A stretch of DNA of 64,000 nucleotides, taken from positions 32,161,106 through 32,225,105 of the forward strand of contig OY735207.1 of assembly GCA_963457665.1 (NCBI GenBank), written 5' to 3'. The DNA is from Thysanoteuthis rhombus (taxonomy: Eukaryota > Mollusca > Cephalopoda > Oegopsida > Thysanoteuthidae). Every line of letters begins with the position of its first letter. Position 1 is the first letter of the stretch. Shown one piece after another: positions 47,280 through 58,514 of the stretch. The position numbers and the translations under genes were made by a program. The notes under the pieces were generated by a model. The model saw only the letters and a program-made list of their open reading frames with translations, did not search any database and was not told the origin of the DNA.

Positions 47280-47925
47280 GACAGCAAAACCACGTATGTT
47301 TTTAGATTAACTCGATGTAAGATTGTATATGATTATATACTTATTTAGGGATATATCCATAGATGTGTATACATAGAAATAGTTAGCTAGCCTGAATAAA
47401 GAAGATATCTCATCAAAAATCAACAGATTGGTATATATCCATGTCACTAATGCGTGTCACCAGTGCTAATTCCATTCTAAACAGTCAACAGTTGTTCAGG
47501 GAAAACTTTCTAATCGAGGCATTTTAAACTTCAATATGGCTTAATGTTTCCTAACAAATAATTGAACTGTAATAATAAGATGCACGTACATATATTTACG
47601 TATGGAACCATCAAGGTTATTTTTGTATTAAAACATATAGATAAATGTAGATGCGTCAGATTTTATTGGGTTATATATTTAGCGAAACATGTATTGGTAT
47701 TTAAGAATATAAATGAATGTTTACCGTTGTAAACACATTCATTGTTTTTGTAATCAAGTATATAAACTATATAAACGTTGGATGATACTAACGTAACCCT
47801 ATTAGACGTCTATTCTACACATGAATGTGTATGAATATGAAAGTCTGTACATATGTTACGTGAAATTTCCTAGTCGATGAAATTAACTTATTTTTATAAT
47901 GAGTTTTATTTCACTTTGATTACAT
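47280..47925. other. Unassigned AT-rich sequence
   Basis: No gene or repeat recognised. Confidence 0.3.
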
Positions 47926-48175
47926 AAACTTTTGATCGTAGAAAGCAGTTGTTCTTAATCCTTGCTTTAATTGAATTCAGCTTTGATTAAATCAAAACTG
48001 CGTTTTTATCTAATTTCCGTAGACAATGTTAGAACTACACATTTACTTATTTTTTGTACAAAAATTCCTGATACCCAAACCTTTGATTGTAAAAATGTAG
48101 TTGTTTTATATCATTGTTTTGATCAAATGAACTTTTGATCAACTTAAAACTGCATATTTATTCATTTTTTGTAAG
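47926..48175 (+). repeat. Diverged tandem duplication, about 151-bp period
   Basis: AAACTTTTGATCGTAGAAAG...GCAGTTGTT (47926 on) and AAACCTTTGATTGTAAAAAT...GTAGTTGTT (48077 on) start two aligned units. Both contain AAAACTGC and end in TTATTTTTTGTA-type sequence. Confidence 0.65.
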
Positions 48176-48317
48176 AGAAGTTAAAATTGCGCCATTATGG
48201 CAATTTCACAGGTTTGGCGTAACATTGGAAATTGAAAATTGTTTTACCATTATACCTTCTTGAAAACAAAAACTCATCAAATTATAATGAGATCTTGAAC
48301 AGTGCAATTTCCAATAG

Positions 48318-48320
<3 letters not shown>

Positions 48321-48401
<81 letters not shown>
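48321..48401 (+). repeat. (TA)n/(TG)n microsatellite
   Basis: TA to about 48372, then about 14 TG units. Confidence 0.97.
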
Positions 48402-48404
<3 letters not shown>

Positions 48405-49107
48405 AGTACTGAATAGTAATTCACACACACAAATATATGTACATAGATATATATAATGGATATATTGGAATGATTTCATGGTTAATCCGATATTATGAGA
48501 GTAAAATAATGATAACAGAAAACTTTTTAAGACGAATAATTCTATATTTAGTCGTTTCGCTCATTCCAAGCTTTTTCAAGAAAATAAGGTGCTACAAAAA
48601 CTGGATGTTTATATGATTGGTCTATGAGTTTGGGGTGTGTAGGAGAGGGTTTTGTGTTAATATATCAGGTGCACAGTAATCTTAGTGGTGGTATGTGTGT
48701 CATGGCTCACATATACCTCTAATTAAATGATTCTCACAAGCCTCAAGTGCCAACAAATACACATGGCAAGTAGGAACAAATTCACACTTTTCAACCAGAA
48801 TTTTTCCATCAATCAAATTCTCAATTTACCTCAGACTAAAAAACCACAACAGGTGAATTCGTAAGGGTTACAACATGCATTCTACCACTAAGTTTACTGA
48901 ACACAGAATCAAGCAACACGCTTACCCACAACCAACCCAAACTCTCAGACTGAGTATAAAAACATCTTTCTTGTGACACCTTATGGTCTAGACAAAGGTT
49001 GGAATGAGCGGAACACCGGAATAAAAATTCTTTTGCCTCAAAAAGTCCTCCGAAATTTTCATTTTACTCTCACAAACGCACACTTATATATCATCATTTT
49101 TTTTAAA
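48402..49107. other. Mostly unassigned sequence
   Basis: The minus strand at 48545-48590 carries CTTGAAAAAGCTTGGAATGA-GCGAAACG, a diverged version of the LINE/SINE 3'-end core, partly repeated at 48997-49025 on the plus strand. No gene. Confidence 0.35.
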
Positions 49108-49312
49108 TGGATATTTGATCAGACAGAAATTATTATAAATTGCATTATATTTTATTGAAACTCTATTTGAAATGATCTCTATTTGAATATATCATTTGGC
49201 CAAGTCTATATAGATAGAATGAAGAACTGAAAAAATGGGGCTATGGCAAGAATCGAAACTGTCACCGATAGGGTACCCGCTTCAACGTAATGTTGTTCTT
49301 ACCAGGTCTTTA
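49108..49312 (-). repeat. SINE family A copy, body and head
   Basis: The body begins AATGGATATTTGATCAGACAG. The reverse tRNA-like head shows AAGAATCGAAACTGTCACC and ACGTAATGTTGTTCTTACCA. It is diverged from the other copies and shortened by an internal deletion near 49180. Confidence 0.7.
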
Positions 49313-49772
49313 GACTTTCGAGGGCCAAGGCACTTCAAGTTTGGTAGGCCCCTGATACACAAAAATTGAAATACACAGCAAATCACAAAATTTACACCTC
49401 AATGTCCGTTTATAGCATGTAATTGGATCTGACAAGTTAGTCACACGTAGAAAGTTAAATGAGTCAGTTCAGGTAAATACACGGATACGTGTAAATACTT
49501 GCCAGTAAAAAAAGTAGATTTTAGGTGAGACGAATTCATGTTCGTAACCCATACGCCAATTACTGTAGATCCAAATTATGTGTAGTGATTCTATTAATCT
49601 ATTTAAAACAATTCAAGTCGTTATAATGAAATGAATTCAAAAATGAATTCTAAACAGTAACTATCAACTAATTTCTTATTAATAAAAAAATTCTTTTATA
49701 ATGATTTTTTGCATGGAAGGGAGCCAAGTGCAAGATGGAAGTCCGATGTAATCGTCCCTTAAAAGTCCAGCC

Positions 49773-49775
<3 letters not shown>

Positions 49776-49815
<40 letters not shown>

Positions 49816-49831
49816 CATGTGTGTGTGTGTG

Positions 49832-49889
<58 letters not shown>
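49776..49889 (+). repeat. Alternating (TA)n and (TG)n microsatellites
   Basis: TA, TG, TA and TG tracts follow one another in this order. Confidence 0.97.
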
Positions 49890-49894
49890 ACATA

Positions 49895-50004
49895 CATCTA
49901 TACATAACGAGAAAAGGACTCGCTACACGGACTCGTTTATGTTTCTGCCCTCTTAACTCAAATTTAAGTTGATGTTCAATGTTGAATGTATTGAGGATTT
50001 TATG

Positions 50005-50007
<3 letters not shown>
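49895..50007 (+). repeat. Dispersed repeat H copy
   Basis: TTATGTTTCTGCCC and AGTTGATGTTCAATGTTGAATGTATTGAG...TTTATGAAAT recur at 55.31-55.44 kb. Both copies lead into a (TA)n tract. Confidence 0.6.

Positions 50008-50054
<47 letters not shown>
50008..50054 (+). repeat. (TA)n microsatellite
   Basis: About 23 TA units at the end of a repeat H copy. Confidence 0.96.
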
Positions 50055-50057
<3 letters not shown>

Positions 50058-50394
50058 TAGATAGATACATGTATACATACATACATGTATGTAAAGGTAT
50101 ATGTATAGGTACAGCCTGTACTATCATATTTGTACATGTCATCGGGCGTCTGCATATGTGCCTATAATATTTGTAAATACTTGGTTATACAATGGAGTTT
50201 TCCTGAGAATTTCTGCCTCGAATACCGTTTCTTGTGAACCAAAAGTAAAACAACTGACATAAAATTGTATCCTAAAAAAAATGCAATGACGAGTATGTAT
50301 ACAACTTCACAAGGATACACAAAAACACACGTGTAGTAAGAGATAGAAATGGAGGGAGAGAGAGAAAGGACGGAAGAAAGAGAGAGAGAACGAA

Positions 50395-50575
50395 AAATGA
50401 AGGTGGCGTCAATGGTCCACGTTCGAGTCAGTATTTCGGATGCTGGGTTTCAAAGCAGATGGGCAAGCCCTCTTTACTTGATGGATTGGTATAGTACAAT
50501 CCTTCTACTACCATCTTCCTCCAACTTGACCTAGTACCTGACTAATCTTAGCTTAGTGAATATCAAGAATTAATC
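50395..50575 (+). repeat. Dispersed repeat D copy
   Basis: CACGTTCGAGTCAGTATTTC (B-box-like), GGGTTTCAAAGCAGATGGGC and ATCTTAGCTTAGTGAATATC match the family. The B-box-like block suggests a tRNA-related start. Confidence 0.5.
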
Positions 50576-50879
50576 GGCGGTAGAAATATTTTAATAGAAA
50601 TGAGCAAATCGACTCACTTCTTAATTTCATAAGAAAAGGGCGGTACAACAAAGCGAAGGTAGTTTCGATTGGAATCAGCTGAGGACTCGCACAGATGTTA
50701 AAATTTTCCAGTTGGGACCACATTTGCTAAATAATGCAAAAAAAATTCAAAAAATTCAAATTTGAATGCACAAAGAGTTCTGAGAAGGCAGCTCTGTCGG
50801 AAAATGAGTACAATTAGAGCGTGTTTTCTTCTCAGAGAAATGTAGCTGTTCGTTAGATTTTTAAACGCCAAAATTGACC

Positions 50880-52720
50880 TTTTTCTGAATATCCAAAATT
50901 GACATGGCCTTGAATTGATCTTTAGAAGTCACCAAAGGTCAGCCGTATCAATCCTGTGTTCATAAAATGTTAATTACCCATCTACTGAATTTACAACCCG
51001 TGTGATTCTGGCGTCAATGTTAGATTTGAAAGTTGACTTGACATTGAATTGACCTCCAGAGGTCACCTATCCTATGTCACTGCTGGGGCCAACTTACCTC
51101 TGTACACAAATTTGAAGCCCATAGGGCGCAGACGCCTCCGTTAAGTTTGAAAATGCCTGAAGTGAAATGAATAAATTGACTTATAGAGGTCACCAAAGAT
51201 CAGAGCAACCAATCCTATGTTCATTATGGGATCAAATTACCCATGTATATAAATTTGCTGCCCGTAGTGTTCAGGCGTCTCCGTAAGATTTGAAAATGAT
51301 TGAATTGACCTTTAGAGGACACTAGAAGCCAGTTCCACCTATCTTATATTACTCCTGGGTTCAGGTTACACCTCTACATACATTTTCAGCCTATACGGCA
51401 CAGCCACCTGCTTTAGATTTAAAATTGACCAGTACACGTCACTGATGATCAGCACCACCTATTTCAACTTAATCTTGGTGGAAGGTTATCTCCGTACACA
51501 AATTAGCAATCTGTACGGTGCACTGTCTCCTTTAGGCATAAAAATGCCAAAATTGATTTGGTTCCTAATTAACTCTTATGGGTCACCAAAGGTCAGTGAC
51601 ACCTATCCTATGTTCATCCTAGGATCAAAATACCCTGGTATACAAATTTGCAGCCCGTACAGAGCAGCCGTCGAATTTGCAGCCCATACAGTGCAGCCGA
51701 CTTCGTTAAATTCTTAAAATTCGTGAACTGACCTGGCCATGAATTGATTTTTAAGCTGCACCATCTATCCTACGTTTATACCCGGGTCAAGTTACATTTG
51801 TTCACAAATTTGTAACCCACAAAGAGCAGCCGTCTCCATGAGATTTGTAAAATTGACTTTTCTAGAAAATCCCATTGTTGATCTGACCATGCATTGATCC
51901 AAAGAGGTCACCAAAGGCCAGCACTATCAATCTTATGTTCGTAATTAACTCAAGTTACCCATGTACCCAAATGTGCTACCGTACGATGCAGTGTCTCTTC
52001 GGATTAAAAAATTACAAATATCACCAGACTCTTAATTGAACTTTATAGGTTACCACGTGTTAATGTCAGCCATTCTATGTCCATCTTTGGATCAAGGTAA
52101 CCTGTAACACAGATTTACAGCCCATAGAGTGCAGCCGTCTTCGAAAATGTCAAATGCCTAGATTGATTTGATCCAAAATTGAACTTTAGAGGCCACAAAG
52201 GGTCAGCACCACATATTCGAGTATCAAGTGACCCTTGATCACCGATTTATAGTAAATATGGTGCAACCGTTTCTGCTATATTTTAAAATGCCAGAACTGA
52301 CCTGGCCCTAAACTGACTTTTATGGGTCCCCGGCAGTGAACCCCACATAATGTGTGTTTATCGGGGCTGAAATTACACTTGCACGCAACCCACACATTGC
52401 AGCCATCTCCCTTATATTTGTAAATGCTACAATTGACCTTTTCAAAACATAGACCTAACCTTAAAATACCCTTAGAGGTCGCCAGTGTTCAGCATCGCCT
52501 ATACTATGTTCACAACGGGATCAAGTTACTCATGAACAAACATTTGCAATTTTCAGGGTGCAACGGTCTCCGTTAGATTTGAAAATGCTAAAATTGACCT
52601 GACCTTAGTAACATCATAAGTGCTCACCTGAGATCATTGCCACTTATCCAATGTTGATCCTGGGGTCAAGTTACACATGCATACAAATTTTCATCTTGTA
52701 AGATGCAAGTGTTCAGAAGT
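50880..52720 (+). repeat. GGTCA tandem array, about 13 diverged units
   Basis: Units average about 141 bp. Each holds a GAGGTCACCAAAGGTCAG-type block, CACCTATCCTATGTTCATC, GGGATCAAGTTACCC, TACACAAATTTGCAGCCC, a GCAGCCGTCTCCGTTAGATT block and ATTGACCTGGCC. GGTCA blocks start near 50936, 51060, 51187, 51317, 51436, 51580, 51757, 51905, 52047, 52190, 52323, 52464 and 52622. Divergence between units is high, so the array is old. Confidence 0.85.
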
Positions 52721-52724
52721 CTGT

Positions 52725-52945
52725 AAAACTTTGAAAAAGAGACAAAGAACACCCATTCATTATCCATATAGCATTATATATATTCTTCATAGTATTACGT
52801 ATACTCGGTTAAACTCGATGCGAATTCGTTTCCTTCGTATAATCTTGCTATATCGGGGGACGCAGTTCGCGCTATAATGAACCACATTATATAGGGGGAC
52901 GCCTGTACCAATATAATAAATGTGTCTTCGATTTGCATATAGACA
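52725..52945 (+). repeat. Tail of the GGTCA array element with transposon-like end
   Basis: ATAGCATTATATATA, CGCGCTATAATGAACC and GGGGGACGCCTGTACCAATA are found here, with partial counterparts in the tail at 29.9-30.25 kb. On the minus strand the end reads TA-CAGGCGTCCCCC, like the CAG-starting, TA-flanked ends of pogo/Tigger-type elements. That assignment is tentative. Confidence 0.5.
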
Positions 52946-53149
52946 TGGCATGAATTTTTATCGACAATGACGAAAATACAGATTGGGTGAATAGGTATTC
53001 ATATACGGGTGTTTCTTGGGGAATGATCTTCATAAACGAGATGGAGAAATGAAGTGATATGAAGAGGGTCCAGTTATACAGTATAGTTACAATATATATA
53101 CAGAGTATCCGCCCCGAGCAATACGTGTTTTAGCTTTATGATTTCTCAA

Positions 53150-53690
53150 TTAAGTCAAGGGAACTAATCATGATACTTCGAAGTCGTAGTTTCGTAAAGA
53201 GAGGATCCAGTTGAGCAAGTCTATCCACATCGTTAATGGAATCCCTCGCCGGAAATAAGATTTTGAAAATTTCGTCCTTTAGATGAAAGTTTTTTTTTTT
53301 CAATGTAGTTCATTTTAACCAAAATACGAAATGCAGCCGTGGAAAATTCCTAGATCCACCCTAAAACTTAAACATTTCTTCCTTAGCCTATAACCCATCC
53401 TTCCACAAAATTGAAATTCATAGGGAACTTAGAAATATTGTGTTGTGTATGTATAGCTACGATGCAGTGTATGTGACCTTGGAGAATTCCTGGATCTGTC
53501 ACCAAACGTAAACACTTCTTCAATTGTTCATGGCCCGCTCTCCCACAAAATTTCAGTGGAGATTTCAGAACTTTTGGAGATATTGTGATACTTATTGCCA
53601 CAATGCATTGAGTGACCCTGGGAAACACGTATTGCCCACCCATCCATAAAATAACTTCAGAGATGCCATGTGAACCGAAAGGAAGGGTCT
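53150..53690 (+). repeat. Dispersed repeat E copies, plus strand
   Basis: At least three units of about 120-140 bp. Each carries GGAAAATTCCTAGATC-type sequence, TTCTTCCTTAGCCTATAACCC, CCCACAAAATTTCA and GGAGATATTGTG-type cores (near 53330-53440, 53465-53590 and 53610-53680). Confidence 0.65.
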
Positions 53691-54139
53691 AGTTCCACAT
53701 TGCAATTGTATAGTAAATTGAACAACCATACTAAAGCATGATGTAGCGGGTGAAAACCAGCCGAATCTGTTTTATTCCCCAATTTTGACCTCTCTAAAAA
53801 TGAAGAGCTAAATTGATTCTCCATACAATGTGCCGTTTTTGCTCGGATATATCTATATATGCACACACCCATACGTATAGAAAAACTAATATACATACAA
53901 AAAAATTATTGATATACATATCTATTGAATTTTATGTATATAATTATGATTATGACCAGTTCGGTGTTTGAGTGTAGGCGAAAAAATGTTACCGAAAATT
54001 GGCTTCCATTGGAAACAGCCTTATCCCACTTCAAATATTGGAGTAACACAAACTTACCACACCCATTTCTCCCATTTGGCGTTGCGTCGGACCAAGTCAA
54101 TCTTCGTGAATAAATACCTCAATGTATTACTCTCTTTCT

Positions 54140-54146
<7 letters not shown>

Positions 54147-54193
<47 letters not shown>

Positions 54194-54217
54194 CATTCAT
54201 TCATTCATTCATTCATA
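54147..54217 (+). repeat. (CT)n and (ATTC)n microsatellite
   Basis: (CT)n to 54190, then seven ATTC units. Confidence 0.96.
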
Positions 54218-54526
54218 AATATGTATATGAGAGAGATGTACGTGTTTCTGGTTGTCTGTCACGCTATTAAAAGAACACCTGAAAATAGGTGCAGCCCAAC
54301 CGAATTTACTTTGCATACTCAAGAAACTTAGCAGAAGGTTTTAAAATGAAAAGTTTTGAGAAAAAATGATTTAAGGTATGTAGGATGGGGGTTTTATTCA
54401 CAATGTAACAATAATGACAAAGTGAAACCTACTTTTTGTCTGTACGCATATCGTCTCTTTTTATATGTTTATATATAATTCTGTAAGGGTTGAATTCAAG
54501 TAGTGAAAGGAAACTTTTCTCTCTTT

Positions 54527-54835
54527 TAAGGGATCAAAGGTGACGGGAGACTCTTCCCCTTCAAGAGATAAAAATGAAGGGAGACTTTTTTCCGTCCTTC
54601 AAGGGCTCAAAAGTAGAAGGATGACTTTTTCCAGATTTAAGGTGTCAAAAGTGTAGAGAATCATTTTTTCCCATAAAGAATCAAAAGTGAAAGGGGGCTT
54701 TTCTCCCTTTGAGGGGTGTAGTTGAAGGAGACTTCCCCCATCCATTTTTTTTATTAAAGCAAAGGGAGACTCTCCGTCCCCTTTAAGGGGTCAAAATTAA
54801 GAATAACTTTTTTTCTTATTCAAGGGATGGAAAGA
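54527..54835 (+). repeat. Minisatellite, about 37-40-bp unit
   Basis: About eight units of AAGGGGTCAAAAGTGAAGGG-AGACTTTTTCCCCTTC start near 54527, 54562, 54600, 54640, 54677, 54711, 54757 and 54783. Each unit has complementary ends (GGAGAC.. / ..CCCTTC-AAGGG), so units can fold locally. Confidence 0.75.
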
Positions 54836-55149
54836 GAAACTTTTTTTTACATGTTTGAAAGCTTCAACTCTTTTTTTTTTTTTTTTTTTTCACTTCTTGA
54901 ATTTTTTGCCCTGGTGTTGACGGGTATTCGGCAATCTTCAGCAGTAGGGGCTCTACATATAAAATGTAACTTTAATGCCAAAGTGGAGACTTACTTTTTG
55001 TCTAATATACAAATCTTTGGTCTTCTATGTTCACATGAAAAATCTACCATCTTTGGAGAAAATGGCAGGACAGGTTGGGCTCTTTCGATCGTTCAGGCAG
55101 TTATGATGCTGCAAATATCAACCCTACTACAGATCGGTACTTCAGCTAT

Positions 55150-55298
<149 letters not shown>

Positions 55299-55304
55299 TA
55301 CAAA

Positions 55305-55464
55305 AATACGCTTATGTTTCTAACCTGTTTGGGCTTCTGCAGGTGTTCGTGTAGCAGATGCTGACTTCATTATATTTTTCAAGTTCTGCTCTATATCAAC
55401 TTGAAGTTCAATGCTGAATGTATCGGGCACTTTATGAAATAAACCCATTACAGATTGGTTATTG

Positions 55465-55468
<4 letters not shown>
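55305..55468 (+). repeat. Dispersed repeat H copy
   Basis: CTTATGTTTCTAACC and TTGAAGTTCAATGCTGAATGTAT...TTTATGAAAT align with 49.9-50.0 kb. CCATTACAGATTGGT also matches CTACTACAGATCGGT just before the preceding TA tract. Confidence 0.6.

Positions 55469-55531
<63 letters not shown>
55469..55531 (+). repeat. (TA)n microsatellite
   Basis: About 31 uninterrupted TA units. Confidence 0.98.
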
Positions 55532-55532
<1 letters not shown>

Positions 55533-55939
55533 CTGGATTTAGACCTACCAATGCAAATAACTGTTGCTACGATTTCTTGACGGTATTTTATTTCTATCAA
55601 TGTCTACTTTCCACGCCAGACCCGGGCTCAAAATGTGGGACAATTTCTATCTATGCAAAATTCACTCAACATATTTATACACTTTGAGATATGCAAACAA
55701 ACAGATCGTAATGCATTCGTTCATATACATTGCTTCAATTCACTTAAAAAACGTTCATCCTTAACCTAGCCTTTTATTCACGGATTTAGATAAACAGAGA
55801 ATCAACTCTATACCTACAATTCGTACATATTTATTTGAATTTTTTGAATTCCTAACACTAACTCTCTCTTTCTTTCCCTCCCTACCTCTGTATATCTCAC
55901 TAAACAATCTTTCACATTTACTGTCTGCTTCTCAGTCTT

Positions 55940-55943
<4 letters not shown>

Positions 55944-56012
<69 letters not shown>
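55944..56012 (+). repeat. (CT)n microsatellite
   Basis: About 34 CT units in a wider pyrimidine-rich stretch (55860-56130). Confidence 0.97.
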
Positions 56013-56015
<3 letters not shown>

Positions 56016-56139
56016 CTTAATCTCACTCTTGAACAAGCTCATGTATCCATTGTCTGTCTGTCATTCACTCTCTCTCTCTCAAATTGCCTGTTAATTTCTC
56101 TCTCTCTATCTCTCTCTCTCTCTCTCCACATGTGCATGC

Positions 56140-56924
56140 ATATCTCTTTTTATATACTTATATATACGTATGTATGAGTGTGCAGTTTTGCATGCATGCA
56201 CAAGTGTGTATATATATGTATATTTGTTCAAGTATGTGCATGTATGTGTGTTTATATATAAGGTAAACTTATTCCTAATCATACATATACAACTGATACT
56301 AGTTCACTCATAGAAATTTAGTTTCAAGTTTTTTTTTCTGGAGTTCTGAGACTGAAGGTTTTCGTTATTTCTCATATTTTTTTAAAATTATTGTCTTCAT
56401 CTTTGTTAATGAAGATGATACTTAGGAGAAATATTGGGAATATTTAATTTCTATATTTCATGTGCATGTATGCATTTGTGCTTTGGTGAATGTTTGTTTG
56501 TGTATATGTGTGTGCATGTGTATGCATATGCATGTTGTCTATATGAGGGGTGAGGGCAATTTCATATATACAAGAATGTGGTAAGTTTTTTCAAAACTTT
56601 TCATAATAGATGACGTAATATTATTAAGTTAAACTTTTACCCTCGCTGCATTTATGTGTGTGTACGTTTGTGTGTGTGTGTGTTCGTGTATATATGTGTG
56701 TGTATGCATACATGTGTTTGTGTATACTTATAAGTTAATAATATCCATATATGTGCCTAAATTGAATATATCAATATATGTATACATACAAAATGCTACA
56801 CAAACTTTCGAAGAATAGGATTACATTAAACACTGAGATTCCACCGTTTCCTTCGAAGTAATCTCCTAGAGAATCTATAAAAATGATCCGATGAAGGGTG
56901 CATCTCACAACGAGTAGCAGCCAG

Positions 56925-56925
<1 letters not shown>
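56140..56925. other. Low-complexity (TG/TA/CA)-rich and unassigned sequence
   Basis: Degenerate TGTATGTATGTGTG and TACATACA stretches without a clean array. No gene or repeat family recognised. Confidence 0.4.

Positions 56926-56928
<3 letters not shown>

Positions 56929-57016
<88 letters not shown>
56929..57016 (+). repeat. (TA)n microsatellite
   Basis: About 43 uninterrupted TA units. Confidence 0.98.
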
Positions 57017-57019
<3 letters not shown>

Positions 57020-57329
57020 CTCTATGGATACACGCATAAAATGATAGATCATGCAGATATTACAGATTTTGCAAGTACAATGCGTTGATTGCTAGTATAA
57101 ATGAAAGAGAGAGAGAGAGAGAGGGAGAAATAGTTATATAGATATGTGTACCACAAAGATTTTCAGGTAAATGAAAATCATTGATTGTTAGGATGTACAA
57201 ACAATTGTAGTCGCTTATCCCATACGTTGTAATGTGTGTAAAAGTATGTGCTCGAATCTTAAATTTTTGTAGGTAAAAAACATGGGGTACTAATGCATAA
57301 CACAATTGATACTAACACTAGACACAAAT

Positions 57330-57333
<4 letters not shown>

Positions 57334-57407
<74 letters not shown>
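57334..57407 (+). repeat. (CT)n/(TA)n microsatellite
   Basis: CT to 57360, then TA to 57407. Confidence 0.97.
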
Positions 57408-57409
<2 letters not shown>

Positions 57410-57590
57410 CTGCAAAGCTTTACAGCCTTAAACACTGAAGATGTAAAAAATATTTTCATATATACATATATACTTATTGGTTTGTCAGTAAGGCCATAGC
57501 TTAATGACAAAATAAGCATTTATTCTACATAAATAACTCCTTTCTGGTCAATACACTTAATCCAACCTTTCTCTGTAGATCACACACATA

Positions 57591-57594
<4 letters not shown>

Positions 57595-57653
<59 letters not shown>

Positions 57654-57682
57654 TCATGTTCATGTTCATGTTCATGTTCATA
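57595..57682 (+). repeat. (TA)n/(TG)n and (TTCATG)n
   Basis: TA and TG tracts are followed by five TTCATG hexamer units (57652-57682). Confidence 0.95.
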
Positions 57683-57809
57683 ATTGTGTAGAGTAAAAAA
57701 ATTTCACATCTGGAATTTTTTTTTTATGGACGATGTAGATTTTTGCATTAACTCATACCCACACACTTGAACATGCATACACACAGACAGACATACACAT
57801 GAATACACG

Positions 57810-57966
<157 letters not shown>

Positions 57967-57969
57967 AAT

Positions 57970-58435
57970 ATATAGAATCCATTGTCTTATACCCAATATG
58001 GTCGGGACAAGGCAATATAAAACAATAAAACATGCATTCCACCCTCTACCCACCCTATTCATTTGAGGCTTGTTGCATAAAAAGCTGTTTTCTTTTAAAG
58101 GTTTCAAGTTTAAATGTTTTCTATGATCTTTTTATTTTAATTTTCAGCATGAGATCTTGGGCTGTCGTCTGTGATGCGCTGATTTAAAAATAACCGCCTA
58201 TTTGAATAAAAGTTCAGAAACTACGACGAACGAGGATTTGGGGCTTCAATGTTAAAATTCAGACGAACAACTCTCTCCTTTTTATTTTTACTTTTATTTC
58301 TTCATTTTGTTTGCTTGGTTTCGTTTGTTTTTTGGTTTTTTTTTGGTTTTTTTACTTCTAGCTGTTAAAAGTTGTTCAGCTGCCAAATAATGACTCCATC
58401 TGTCTACATGACCTAAGTACTGTACATATATTTTC
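57970..58435. other. Unassigned sequence
   Basis: T-rich with (GTTTT) runs near 58300-58350. No gene or repeat recognised. Confidence 0.3.
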
Positions 58436-58442
58436 AAACATG

Positions 58443-58512
58443 GGCGGTTGCTGTAGAGGAGCGGATAGCAAGCTTGTCTCACACACAAGTTTGGGTTCGA
58501 TGCTTATTGGGT
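58443..58512 (+). repeat. tRNA-Val-like pseudogene or SINE head
   Basis: An anticodon arm CTTGT-CTCACAC-ACAAG with anticodon CAC (Val) is followed by a T-arm-like GGGTTCGATGC. The acceptor stem and T stem do not pair well, so a functional tRNA is unlikely. It is a tRNA-derived repeat or a degraded tRNA copy. Confidence 0.45.
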
Positions 58513-58514
58513 AC

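Noticed and set aside
50880-52720. CRISPR array
   Set aside because: Units are diverged over their full length with no invariant repeat/unique spacer pattern, and the genome is clearly eukaryotic.
53968-54331. ORFs ending in Leu-Ser repeats
   Set aside because: Produced by the (CT)n/(ATTC)n microsatellite.
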